This document shows, one piece after another, positions 34,016-45,295 of a stretch of 64,000 nt of DNA. The first letter of the stretch is position 1; each line of letters starts with the position of its first letter. The notes beneath the pieces are model-generated. The model did no database searches. It was not told where the DNA came from and saw nothing but the letters and a program-made list of their open reading frames with translations. The stretch comes from Gossypium raimondii (Eukaryota; Streptophyta; Magnoliopsida; Malvales; Malvaceae), in NCBI RefSeq assembly GCF_025698545.1, contig NC_068577.1:4975501-5039500 (forward strand), read 5' to 3'. The position numbers were made by a program, and so were the translations under genes.

Positions 34016-36127
34016 CTATAAATAAGGCCTTACCCTAATACTTAGAAATTTAATCTCCCTAAGTAATGATGCCAACTTCTGCCCCTGATCTGATTCCGAT
34101 TCATACTTCACACTTAGTATATCAGCCTGTATTGCCAAAGTCTGCAGGTGCTCAGCTACCCCTTGAATCTGAATCACAGCTTCTCCCATAATGTGATCCA
34201 TTCTTGCAACTTGATCCTGGAGATAGTGAAGCTGTTCACTTTGATGATCTTCGTTTGCTTCCAGATGTTCAATCCTGGCTTCATAGTTCTGCAATGTTAT
34301 CTCTAATTCCTCTATAGTTTTCTTTATTTGCTCGATCCTGCTTAAACTTGCTTGCAGCTCCGCCACTAAATTACGATTTCGGTATTGATAAACAATCTTC
34401 TCAAGTTCGGCCACTCTAGCGTTTAGTTTATCTCTTTCATTCTGGCTTTCTGACAAACTCCTCTCAAATGACTTATTTTGCTTTTGAGCCTCCTGAAATC
34501 TCTTTTCCCACCTATCAGCCTTGACCTTTTCTTCTTGAACTTCTTGACGCCACTGCTCTGAGGTTTTTCCCAATCCTGCAGTTCTCACTGACAGACGTAG
34601 TCTCTTATAATCCGTCTTCAAGCTATTCAAATCTTCCTCGACTTTGCGCTTCCCTTTTCTCAGGCCTTCGGTTTCCAGTTTCTGAACATCTATGTCCAAC
34701 CTTAAATTCATCTTCTCCTCTTCCATTTGCTCTATCTTCTTCTCAAGCTCAGAATTTCTTCTTTCAAAATCTTGCTTTATAATTTCTAGCTCAGAAGGGA
34801 CCATATGTACATGCTTTTCTACAAATTGACTGTCTCCTTGACCTGGTACAGGTATGTTATCATTGATCTTTCTATTAAGCCACTCGATATATTCAAAGGC
34901 CGTTGATGGACCCATCGCCAACCTTTTCAATCCATGAGTCGCCTCCAAGCATTAGTCATTTCTCGTATCTTTTTCTTGTAACCATCACACTTATACGAGA
35001 ATTCACACTGAGCTAATCCATGGGTTGTTGGTACGAACTGCCTTGACCTATACTGTCTCAGTACCAATTCTTGTCTCAGTACCTATACTGTCCCAAATCC
35101 CAAGTAAAGGGACCCAGTCAAAATCTCCACACCTATATAAGATCTCATCTGACAGCATCCAAGGAGCTCTCTATTCAATATCCCCCTCTTGAAGATTCTG
35201 AAGAGTTGCCATCCATTTTTCCTCTAAGATATCATCCTGCCTCGATAATGCCACTATTTCCTTCAAGGGCGAATAATTTTTAGAAAAAACCCGATAGGAA
35301 ACCATATCCACCTTCCAAAAGTGACTGTGAAACCATGCTAAAAGGAGCTGCGTGCATCCAATGAATCTACCCTCACCTACTCTTCGACATTCATTAAGAG
35401 ATCTGAAGGTTTCTGCCAGAATTGCTGGAACCGGTGTAACCCCCTTGTCAATATGGTCAAAAAGGTCAGTGACTGCTTCATCAATATGTCCTAAAGCTTT
35501 AGGAAAGACAACTAAACCGTAAATACCCAAGGTAAAGACATCAACCTTCTTCCTCGTATCTGGGTGTGCTAGAATTAAATCTTTCAGGTTCTTCCAAGGA
35601 GTGCACTTACTATCTCCCTTTTGTTTGATTCGTGCTGCGACCCATTGCTCACTCATCCCCGTAATATTCATCAATTTCTTCAAAAAGGTTGGAACATTAG
35701 CAGCTCTTGAATAGGCTTTGTCTACTTGAATTTTTGAACAACGAAGCAATGCCGTGTATTCCTCCACCGTAGGCACTAAGTCAACTTTTCCAAAGGTAAA
35801 GCAACTATAAGCAGGATTCCAAAATTAGGCTAAGGCACGAAATAAGTGCTTATCCACCTTTAAGTCGAGCAAGTAAGGTAGGTCTCCATAGCTAGAGTAG
35901 AAGAGCTGCTTAATCTCATCATTCCACCAGTCCCAAATTTCCATTAGTTCCTGTAAGTTATTCTGAGTCACGTTAACACGAGTGAAGTCCCATAACTCTG
36001 ACACATATCCCTTGGCCAAACTATCGTCTTTATCTTGTTGTATCGTCTCAGACCAAGTTTGGACAGCCGCATTATCTTCCACCTTATCAAGAAACCCTTT
36101 TTCCATGATAAGCTTTCTATTTAGCAA
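34016..36127 (-). pseudogene. Ogre-type ORF1 (DUF7745-like plus coiled coil), broken
   Basis: Three open segments, 36127-35825, 35776-35171 and 34948-34016, form one protein of about 700 residues upstream of gag. The first two hold an all-helical domain with YVSELWDFTRVNVTQNNLQE, KVDKHLFRALA, then SRAANVPTFLKKLMNITGMS and LGIYGLVVFPKALGHIDEAV. Cotton proteins of this kind are, as I recall, annotated as DUF7745. The last segment is a long heptad-rich coiled coil (repeated EKKIEQMEEEK, ELEKIVYQYR and similar). An in-frame TAA lies at 35825-35827, and frame changes lie between 35171 and 34948. The role is unknown; an extra ORF before gag is typical of Ogre elements. Confidence 0.8.
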
Positions 36128-36704
36128 CCGAATATGAACTAACGCCCTTTTAGGATGAAATGCTATGCAATAATGATGTCATGCAATCAAAACAAAAGAA
36201 ACCCAAGTCAGTATCACATATAGAGATATAATCCAATACAAACATGAAATAGTAAGAAACACTTAATCAGTAATCCACTAAGGTTTTGGGATAGTTCTAC
36301 CTAGGTCAAGTTCCTAAAGCTCATTATATAAGGCTTAGTCTCTAAAGTAAGGGTACCCGAACCAGCAGATTCCTCAATCCTCACCCATTATAGGCTCATG
36401 TGGATCGAGTTCAGTTCAGGGGGATACATTTCCCTATGGCTGCACAGAGATGAAAATCTCACGAAGACATATGTACGGATATATCCCAGAAGCGGTCCAC
36501 TACCCTGCACGGAGGTGAAAACCTCACGAAGGACTAGTTTCTCGCTCCCACTTAAGGGGTAGAATGTAAAATGCGAATGCAAAGTTTCCAACATACCAAG
36601 ATGAAAAAAATCAAAGAATGCGAAGGGAACTCATGAAATTTTTTTAAAAACTTTTGATTTTCGACACAAAGACAAATATAATCAGTTTATGGCTCGACTC
36701 TCAA
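36128..36704 (-). other. 5' leader of the Ogre-type element with paired hairpins
   Basis: Untranslated leader between PBS and ORF1. Two related segments 65 bp apart each hold a 5-bp stem with a 4-base loop: GAGATGAAAATCTC (36447-36460) and GAGGTGAAAACCTC (36512-36525), both flanked by CTGCAC and ACGAAG. Confidence 0.6.
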
Positions 36705-36724
36705 GGTTCACAGTGGAGTCGCCA
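36705..36724 (-). other. Primer binding site
   Basis: On the minus strand TGGCGACTCCACTGTGAACC starts 3 nt after the 5' LTR. It begins with TGG as required to pair with a tRNA CCA end. The next bases fit the acceptor stem of a tRNA-Arg type; the exact tRNA was not checked. Confidence 0.7.
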
Positions 36725-36727
36725 AGC

Positions 36728-38970
36728 TGTCGAAACCGTTTTTTGAAAAACAAAAATTTAGTTGTCGACTTTAAAAATAAAACTGGAGTCGCCACCGATC
36801 CTTTATTAAGGTGTGATCGGCTCACCTTAAAAATTATTTGGCCATTTAATTTTGAGAAAACGAGTTCGGAAGTCAGTTACGCACGAGGAAGGGTTAGCAT
36901 CCTCGTAACGCCCAAAAATCGGTACCAAATTGACTATTTGATGTCTTAGTGTCGAAAGTTAAAAAGATTTTAAAATAAGCTTGAATGATGAAATTTGCAA
37001 AAGGATAACCAATTGTTCAAGTCATGTAAAGAAACCGAGTCCCAATACGTTAGGGTACAATCTCTCATAATCCCCAAACTTTGAATATCACTTTTATTTT
37101 ATGCGAAAATCTTCATTTCGAGAAAGTAACAGGCCACACCCAATACGTTAGGGTACAACAAGTTAAGTTCCCAAAAATGATTTTTATGCTCATGCATTTT
37201 GAATAAAGAATGTTCTCGGTCATCTAAGATTGACAAAGAAAATCAGAACCCAATATGTTAGGGCTCAATGTCCCTCGAAAAATCCCAAACTTCCAATAAT
37301 ACTTTATTAAAAAAAAACCTTAAAATCAAGAAAATCACTTTGATGAATGGTTTAAACCAAAATATAGTTTCAAAAGGGTATGTTGAAAAGTTAATACATA
37401 GTATCATATAGATCCTTTAATTTACTGACATATTCGAATAAATATTTGCAAATATATATAATATAACAAGAAGTTGCAAACATATGTACACATATATCTA
37501 ACACATATACAATAATACGTATAAAAAGATGGAATGCAATATATATAAAAATGCATGTATGGGTGAATATGAAAATTGTAAAATAAAAATAAAAATGTAC
37601 ATACGTTAATGCACATATAAGTGTAAAATAAAACAAAATTCATAATAATTTCTAAAAAATGTATATGAAAAAATGTATATGAATTAGAAAATGTAGGCAT
37701 ATACACATGTATATATACATATTTATTTATAAAAACTATGGGAGCAGAATATATAAAAATATATGAAATATGTGTATATAAGAACTAAAATATGTATGCA
37801 TATATGTATCTATTTTAAAACGTATAAGTATATATATGGAATATAAAATATGCGAAAGTTAAAAACGGTAAAAAAGTTTAAAAAATGTATGAATGCATGT
37901 GGTCATGAAAACTTAAAAACATATATGTATTAATTAAGCATTAAGATAGGCGTATATAATAATAATAATATTATTAATAATAACAATAAATAGGATAAAT
38001 AAAAAATGATATAGCATAATTATGATAAAACAAAAAAATGGATTAAATTGAGTTAAAAACGAAGCAATGGGGCGAATTTAGTATAAAATTTTAAAAAAAG
38101 GGGCCCACTCGAATGCGCGTGTAACAATGGAGGACCTAAAGGGAAATTATCCCATCCTTCCAATGCGCTGTGCAGCGAGGGACCCAATTGAAACACAAAA
38201 TAAATATGCGGCCTAAATTTCAAAAAAAAAAAAGGGCTTGATCAAACGCTACAGCACCAAAGAAGGACCATTCACAAATCTCCCATTCGGCGAGCAGCGG
38301 ATCCTCCTCCTGTCGGGTCACCGCGCGGGCCAAAGCATGGATAAAACGACGCCGTTTTAATCTGCTATTTAATGCAGTTTTTTCCTTTAAAACCATTTGA
38401 AACCAAATAAAAGAAAAAAAAAAGAGAAAAAAATTTAAGAAAACTGAAGGCCTTCTGCTAGGGCTTTCTTCTGGCCCCTCCTCGCACCGCCGCCGCAACC
38501 GATCTCCGCCGCGTTTTCTCCGGTCAGAGATGCGGCGCAATGGGCTCCGAAGGTAAGTTATTTTCCTTTGTTTTTGATAAAATAAAATAAAATAAAATAA
38601 AATAGACTGAAGAAATAAAATGCAAATCACCTTAAAAAAACACTTTGTATTCAAGATTGTCTCTGTATTTTCCTTCCTTCCTTTTTTCCTTTTACAAAAA
38701 CATTGGTCTTATATATAGTCGAAAAATCAACTAAGAATTCTATCTATTGCTGTTTCCTCTCATTCTAACTCTTTTGAGTCCGTGCTTGTAGGTGTGTGGA
38801 GAGTTTGGCGTGTGTGGAGGCAGAAACGTGCGGCGATCGGGCGTTGGGCGCGGCGTGGGTGTTGTTGCAGCGCTGAGGCAGATGCGGCGCTCCTTATTGC
38901 TTAGGGTTTTTCTGTTTAATTTTGCAGTGTTGGGCTAGGAACTGTTTTGGGCCGATTGGGCCTTATTACA
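36728..38970 (-). repeat. 5' LTR of the Ogre-type element
   Basis: 2243 bp, the upstream LTR in the element's sense. Same ends as the partner at 22552-24795. Small indels separate the two. Confidence 0.92.
38710..38717 (-). promoter_or_regulatory. Putative LTR TATA box
   Basis: TATATATA followed by AG on the minus strand, about 250 bp inside the 5' LTR; the partner LTR has the same site at 24535-24542. Transcription would start about 30 bp farther into the LTR. This is an inference from position. Confidence 0.45.
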
Positions 38971-41013
38971 GCTAGTATCAGTTTTTTCTTTTTTTCTTTC
39001 TCTTATTTTGTGTGTTTAATAGTCATTAGTTAAGAGATAAAACAATAAAGGAGGGAAAACGTACCTGGCGATAGGATTACGGCCTTCTCCATCGTCATCA
39101 GAGAGCAGGTTGGAATCGGAGACTATTCGCATGCCTTTGGTACGCAGAACGACGCAGAACCTTTTTTTAGTTTAGGTTTTGTTTATTGTAAATGATAGGT
39201 TTTAGGGTTTATTTTAGTTTTAAATGCTAGAATTAAAACGTCGTTGTTCAGAGCCAATACAATGGCACTGAAACGGCATCGTTTCGTAAACCCGATCCGA
39301 ATGGTGACCCGATCAGGGAAGGATCCGCGCATATGGATCGATTGGTCTATTTATTCAATAGGTCCTTCCATGTTTGCTGGAATTGCGATTTATTTTCTTT
39401 AATCGTTTGTAATTTATATCGCACATTTGATATTGTATTCATTTAGATCCAATTTAAACGGCGTCGTTTCTGTGATGACTTGGGTTGTTATGATGTTTGT
39501 GCTTAATTGCTAGTTTAGTCCTTCAATGTTGAAACATGTTTCGATTTAATACAAATTCAGTTTTCTATTTTAAATTCCACAATATTTTAATTAATTAAAT
39601 CCTACTTTCGTATATCATAATATTTAACATTACTTGTAACATTTATTTTATATAGTGTTTAAATTTATTATAGTTCAAAATATAATAAATTATTATTATT
39701 TTGTTTATTTTATTCATTATACACCAATATTTGGAGTCAATTGTATTTTAATTTTGTCTTAATTTATTATTATTCTAATTTTATTTAAGTCTCGATTTAA
39801 AATTTGTTGATTATTGTTCTAAACTTCAAAAATGTTTTACATATTTAATCCTGATTTCAAAAGTCTTTTAATAAATCAAATTTTACAATAATTCATATTT
39901 TTAATATCATTTTAATATTGGCTAATATTATCATAATTGTTGTTATCGATTTTAAATTTTTCTCATATCTAATGTTGTCTTCAAAAGTTTTCTTTAGATA
40001 AGTTAATTCATATTTTAATTCATCATTTTAACCTTATTTTAATATTTAATTTATTATTGTATTTTAAATTTGTTTTAAATCTTCATATTAATTATTATTT
40101 TTATTGTCTAAATCAACGTATCCTTAGGAATTTGATTATTGATTTATTGGATGTTTAGTTATTAATATGGATGAATTATATGTTTGGTTGCTCTTTAATG
40201 TAAATTTAGATTACTATTTATCTTTTCATTATATATTGCTATTCAATTATATTGTTTGTAAGAATTGCATTTCATTAAAACATTATAATCGTTTTATTTC
40301 AAAATTCCTAAAAAAGGCTTGGTGTTTAATAATTCTCGAGAGAATCGTGCCCTAACTTACTGGGCTTCAATTCTTCTCGATGAATTTATATCATCAAGTA
40401 TCCATTTTACTTAAGCCGTAAAATTTTAAAAATAAAATTCTTTAGATTTCAAAATGTTGGATCCTAACTTACTGGATATGACATTTTGTTATCTCGATTT
40501 TAAAATAAAGGTAATATTTGATGTTTAAGAATTTCGAGAAATTGAACCCTAACTTACTGGATTCTGATTTCTCGATTGACTCAAACAATCAAATATCCTT
40601 CTTAAAACATGTTTAAAAAAATAATTTTAAAACAGGAACGAACCTAACTTCGAAGATTGAACCGTTGCACTCTAACTCACTGAGTGTGGCGATCTATTTC
40701 TTTGAAATGGGTCCGTCCATTTAACCAATTCAATTATTTAAGCTTTCATTTCATGGGATCGTATTTTAAAATCTTTTCAAAATTTTGACATTAATACATT
40801 AAACAATCAATTCGGTACCAATTTTGGGCGTCACGAGGGTGCTAACCCTTCCTCGTGCGTAACCGACTCCCGAACCTGTTTTCTCAAAATTTGCAGACCT
40901 AAAATTTCTTTTGGTGAACCGGTCACTCATCGATAAAGGATCGGTGGCGACTCCAATTTCCATTTTTTTGGTCGACAACTAAACTTTTTGTTTTCAAAAA
41001 AATGGTGTCAACA

Positions 41014-41493
41014 TAGATTAGAGATGCTCATGGGCCAGCTCGGACTTAAGTATGATATCAACTTACTTTATGTTTGTCTAAGTTTTGCTCAACCTGAAAT
41101 ATGAGCCTAAAATTTTGTCTAAATTCACTCACGTTTGCAAAAGATTAATCCAAACTCATTTTAAACCCGCCCATTTTATTTTATTTTAATATTTAATAAT
41201 TTTATACAATTTCTATTTATTGAATTTTTTTTATATAATCATCTTAACATTATTTTAATGTTTACATTAGAGTAATATTATATATTTAGTATAAGTTTTT
41301 TTTAATGTATTCTAAATTACATATATATAAAAATAACATAATATAAGCGAACCCAATTCATATTTTAAATAGGCTTAATAGTTTTACCCAAACTTATTTT
41401 TCGGTCTAATAATTTTATCTAAACTCTTTTAAATTTTGAACGGACCTTGAGCCTAAACAAATAGCTTAACCCATGAATAGGTCTAATCTAAAT
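41014..41493. mobile_element. hAT-type MITE next to solo LTR B
   Basis: The element is 41019-41485. It begins TAGAGATGCTCATGGGCC and ends GGTCTA, whose complement reads TAGACCTATTCATGGG, an imperfect inverted repeat. The right flank ATCTAAAT matches ATCTAGAT at 21992-21999, i.e. the left half of its 8-bp duplication was carried away when LTR B inserted there. Confidence 0.7.
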
Positions 41494-42023
41494 TTATTCT
41501 TGGATTATTCAATCCAATTCATTAAATGTGGTCCATGTAGTTCAATTTGGAATAATATGTTTTAAGTTTAATTTTGTTGTTAATGAACGTATTTTAATTT
41601 GGTCATTTTAATATAAAATAAACATTAAATTATATATGAATTTTAAAATTTATTTTGATAATAATTCTTGTCGTATTGTGTAAAAATGAATACGCATATT
41701 TATTTTTATATTAAATTGATATAATTATTTGGGCATATAATATATTATCGTAAAACTATGTTAAAACTAGACAGAGAAGATTTACTTATAGTATATTTTA
41801 ACAATAAAATAAAATAAAATAAAGAAAACCAAGGCAAAAACAATGTTTTTCATTCAGTTCTTTCTTACACGTTTCTCTGCACCAAGTCACAGTTTTTAAC
41901 CTGCTTCCTCTCTACTTTCCGTCCTCTTTTCCAATCTCCAAAATTTATTTTAATCTGTTCTTCTTCTTTTTGGTTTTTTTTTTTAATTTCTCGAAACCCC
42001 TTTTTTCTCGATTATGTTTAAAT

Positions 42024-42119
42024 GTAAGTTCTTATTCCACTTCCTCAAGCGGTTCCCTTCCCTATCAAACAATTTACTTTTTTTTTTTTTTTTACTGATT
42101 GGGTTTTCTTCGTTTTCAG
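42024..42119 (+). other. 5' UTR intron of LEW1-like gene
   Basis: GTAAGTTC donor at 42024 and a pyrimidine-rich acceptor ending TTTTCAG at 42119, six bases before the ATG. Leader introns of this kind are common in plant housekeeping genes. Confidence 0.65.
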
Positions 42120-42125
42120 AGATCA

Positions 42126-45100
42126 ATGGATTTCGCCAAGCTAAAGCGGAGGTTGTATTACTGGATTCATCAAGTACGTGATGTCTGATGTTGGGTTTTT
42201 TCTTTTCTTTTGAAAATGTTTCACTCTTGAATTTTCAGTAAATAATTTATATGCAATAATTACTCGTGGATTGTCGAATACCCAATGCTTTCTAATTGTT
42301 TAATGTTATGAATTGTTTACTTCTTTTGTTTAATGTCCAATGGGGTATGTTGTTTATACTAGTTTGGAGTTAGGAGTTTGGGGACGGTTCAAGGCCATAA
42401 GACCGAATAGTGTTGGAAGTATGGTGGAAAAGGGGTGAAGTTTGTAGGAGAAGATGGGTTCTTTTTGGTGTTCATGAAATCCCAAAAATGGAGTTCTTCC
42501 AAGATGCAAAGTGAGAGAAGGGTCCTCTCTTTCTTTATCTTTAAGTGGGCCTCTTGCTATGATGCCTTATTACTTATGGGTGGCGATATGGTAAATGGAG
42601 GATGTGATAGATGAGACTTAGAGGTATTTATGTATAAACATAGAGTTAGGTTTTTTAAAGTCCGAGGATTCCTAGAGTTCATATCCCTATATCCATGTGT
42701 TGGAAGAGTCCGAATAGTGTAGTGAATTAATATTTTTTTTTCAGTGGAATTTAATTTTTAACTAAGGGTTTTAAAGATTACTAGTGATGGATTTGCTGTT
42801 GAATTATCATGGCTGATGTGGTGAGTGAAGTTTATCTCTTTGAATTAAACTAGATTTTCATTTTGGGTTTAAGGTTTTGTGCAGATTGTGAATATCCTAC
42901 TTCGATTAACGTGGCATCTCTTACATGTCACTATCCACTTATGCTACTTTGCGATCAATATTGCAAATGCGCTCGAAAGCCATCTTATATCCAAGGGATT
43001 ACTTAGGAGATACAAATCCCTCCATATATCCAAGCTCCAGTATCTGGCTATTGTGATAGAAAGCGAAGATTGCCGAACTTCGAATGTTATTGAGCTTTTG
43101 CAATGGCTGGCAGATCTTGGTGTCAAACATGTTTGCCTTTATGATATGGAAGGTAAGAATTCTGGATTCAAACTGTTGCTAGATTGATTGGGTGAAGATG
43201 TATCCGCATTTTTTGTAGTATTGGGTACTGGGTTTTCTGTTGTAGGAATACTGAAGAAATCAAAGGACTTCATCTTGGAGAAGTTCGATGGTGCAACATT
43301 ATTTCAGGTACTATCCTTTCTGCTCGTGGCTGAATTAGAGTTTTTCATAGTTTGCCGTGACTGGTTAACGTCATATACTCGGATAGAAATTGGCTAAAAG
43401 GCTGTCAGTAGCCAAAATCAAACTATCATGTGGCTCTGCATCGAATTTGATCTTTTATAATCTAAGGCTCTTTATGGTAGTATGCAATCAAAATATTGTA
43501 TTTACATTACTACTAAACCTTGAGACTCCTATAAAAAGTATGATACAATGTATTGGTCTCATTCTCGACTGCTTGTACATGATTTATTCTGTTTGGTTTT
43601 TTCACAAAACCTTAGTGTATGGAGCTATTCTATGCACCATATCTCCGCTTAGGGTCCAATTATGTGTCGAGTCATTGGATTATTTTTGTGACGTAAATTG
43701 ATACAAGTAGAACAGTATCGAATGTGCTAAACTACTAGCAAACTTTTGCTCAGGAAAATGATGTGCTACTAGATCAACCACTTATGACTCTGGAGTTTGC
43801 ATCGTTTTCCGATGGGAAAGAAGCGGTGGCAAAAGCAGCTAATGTACTTTTTATGAAGTACTTGAAATCAGGTTCCACCAGCTCATATCAGGGAGAGCAA
43901 ATCTTCACCGAATCTCAAATGGGGGAGGCGCTCAAAACTGTTGGTTTGTGTTACTTGTCTGATCTACTCGGTATTCATTATCACCAGTCTTGCTTGCTAT
44001 GTTAATTTGGCTTTTGGTAATTGATTTCTCTTCAAGTAGGCGGCAACGGGCCAGAACCTGATCTTTTATTAGTATATGGACCTGCCAGGTGCCACTTAGG
44101 TTTCCCTGCCTGGAGAATTCGATACACCGAGATTCAGTGAGTATTCTCTTGACCTAAATTCTTCAGAATCAAGGAAAATACCTTGTTGTTTCGTCATCTG
44201 CCAAAGGTGATAATTCGGGATTCTGATGAAAGACTTTACAACTTTCTAAATGGTCTATTCTTCTGTATACCACACAGCAAAAGCTAATTCACGCTTAGAG
44301 AATTTTCAAAATTCTGTCTTGAGTGCTGATTGCCGATGTAGTGTTTGCGTAGGTTCCACTTTGTTAAGAGCTGAAAGTTAACAGTAACCGCCATACTTTA
44401 GACCCATTTTTTGTGTGAATAAATCTGCTATAATGCACTGAGTTATGTATTTCTTGTCATTCTCTTTTGCAGACATATGGGACCCTTGAAGTCTATGAAA
44501 TATGGGTCACTAATTAAGGCAATTTACAAATTCACAATGGTGCAGCAAAACTACGGTAAGTAGTTAGCGTTTTTCTTGCACTCCCTGTTTTTCTCAAGTA
44601 CCAATATGCAAGTTAAAGTGTGGAAAAAGAACAAACCAAAATGATTTTGATAGTAAAAGAAGAAAGGCAAGGGAAGACAATAGAGTGGGGCAGGACGGGG
44701 GTAGATATTGCCAAATCTACCACCGCTCCACTATTGGCATGCTTTGCTCCCCGCTTTGGTGAGTGTTTAAAATTGATTGTTGCTACCAATTCCATGGATT
44801 TTGGATACATCTATAACCACTCCACCCCATCCATTTGATTTATTAGCTCTTTCTAAAAAATTTTGTGTGCATTTGACAGAGAAAAATTTATAAATATTTC
44901 ACTTAAATATTTTAAATTTTATTGTATAGGGTAAGCTAATTAATACCAGAAATACTCCATACCCGTCTTAAAAAAAGAAAGAAAAAATGTTTTAAAATCC
45001 ATTGGAGAGTTGGGGTTTTGCCATCCCTGCTACTACTATCTGTAAAGCTCCAAGTTTGTCTCTCTCTGTTCTATCTTAATCTGCTTCACAGGTAGTGTTG

Positions 45101-45295
45101 TTCAAGAACTAACCTAATTGTCCTTTTATTTAATTAATAACTGAGCTATTCAAATCAATCTAATGATATGATTTTGTGTTGATGAAACTGGTAAGAGGTT
45201 CTTGCTAATGTTTTTGGCAAATAAATGTGATTAAAAAACAATTTACATAATGGTGAATCTGATCCTGAATTTTTCATATTCCAACAGGCAAATGA
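42126..45295 (+). CDS. LEW1: LEW1/NUS1-type dehydrodolichyl diphosphate synthase subunit
   Basis: Seven coding exons: 42126-42173, 42885-43152, 43246-43307, 43754-43943, 44040-44136, 44473-44555, 45288-45295. All introns are GT-AG; 756 nt, 251 codons plus stop. The protein has an N-terminal membrane helix region (LLHVTIHLCYFAINIANALE), then SKLQYLAIVIESEDCRTSN and LLQWLADLGVKHVCLYDMEG of the NgBR/NUS1 branch of cis-prenyltransferases, and ends GFPAWRIRYTEIQHMGPLKS and AIYKFTMVQQNYGK. It pairs with a catalytic cis-prenyltransferase at the ER to make dolichol for N-glycosylation; Arabidopsis LEW1 is the model. The last exon encodes only two residues. It appears intact. Confidence 0.92.

Larger units (their letters stand above)
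22552..38970 (-). mobile_element. Complete Ogre/Tat-type Ty3/gypsy retrotransposon (16.4 kb)
   Basis: Bounded by LTRs 22552-24795 and 36728-38970 and by the target duplication GCTAG (22547-22551, 38971-38975). In minus-strand order: 5' LTR, PBS, leader, ORF1, gag, protease, intron, RT, RNase H, second RNase H, integrase, tandem-repeat 3' region, PPT, 3' LTR. An extra ORF before gag, an intron between protease and RT, a second (archaeal-like) RNase H after the normal one, and a repeat-rich 3' region are the hallmarks of the Ogre branch of the Tat clade. There is no chromodomain. Coding parts carry at least eight in-frame stops plus frameshifts, so this copy cannot act alone. Confidence 0.92.
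22000..41013 (+). mobile_element. Solo LTR B (Tat/Ogre-related), split by the Ogre-type element
   Basis: Left part 22000-22551 starts TGTAATAGGCCCAATTTG; right part 38976-41013 ends ATGGTGTCAACA. The target duplication TAGAT lies at 21995-21999 and 41014-41018. Joined, it is about 2.59 kb. Its right end shares motifs with the LTRs of the element inserted in it (the block around GGTACCAATTTTGGGCGTCACG and TCGGTGGCGACTCCA), so it is a sister family in the opposite orientation. It has no internal coding region. Confidence 0.85.

Noticed and set aside
43390..43701. Open frame between LEW1 exons 3 and 4
   Set aside because: It lies within a GT-AG intron; the flanking exons join in frame and match the family without it.
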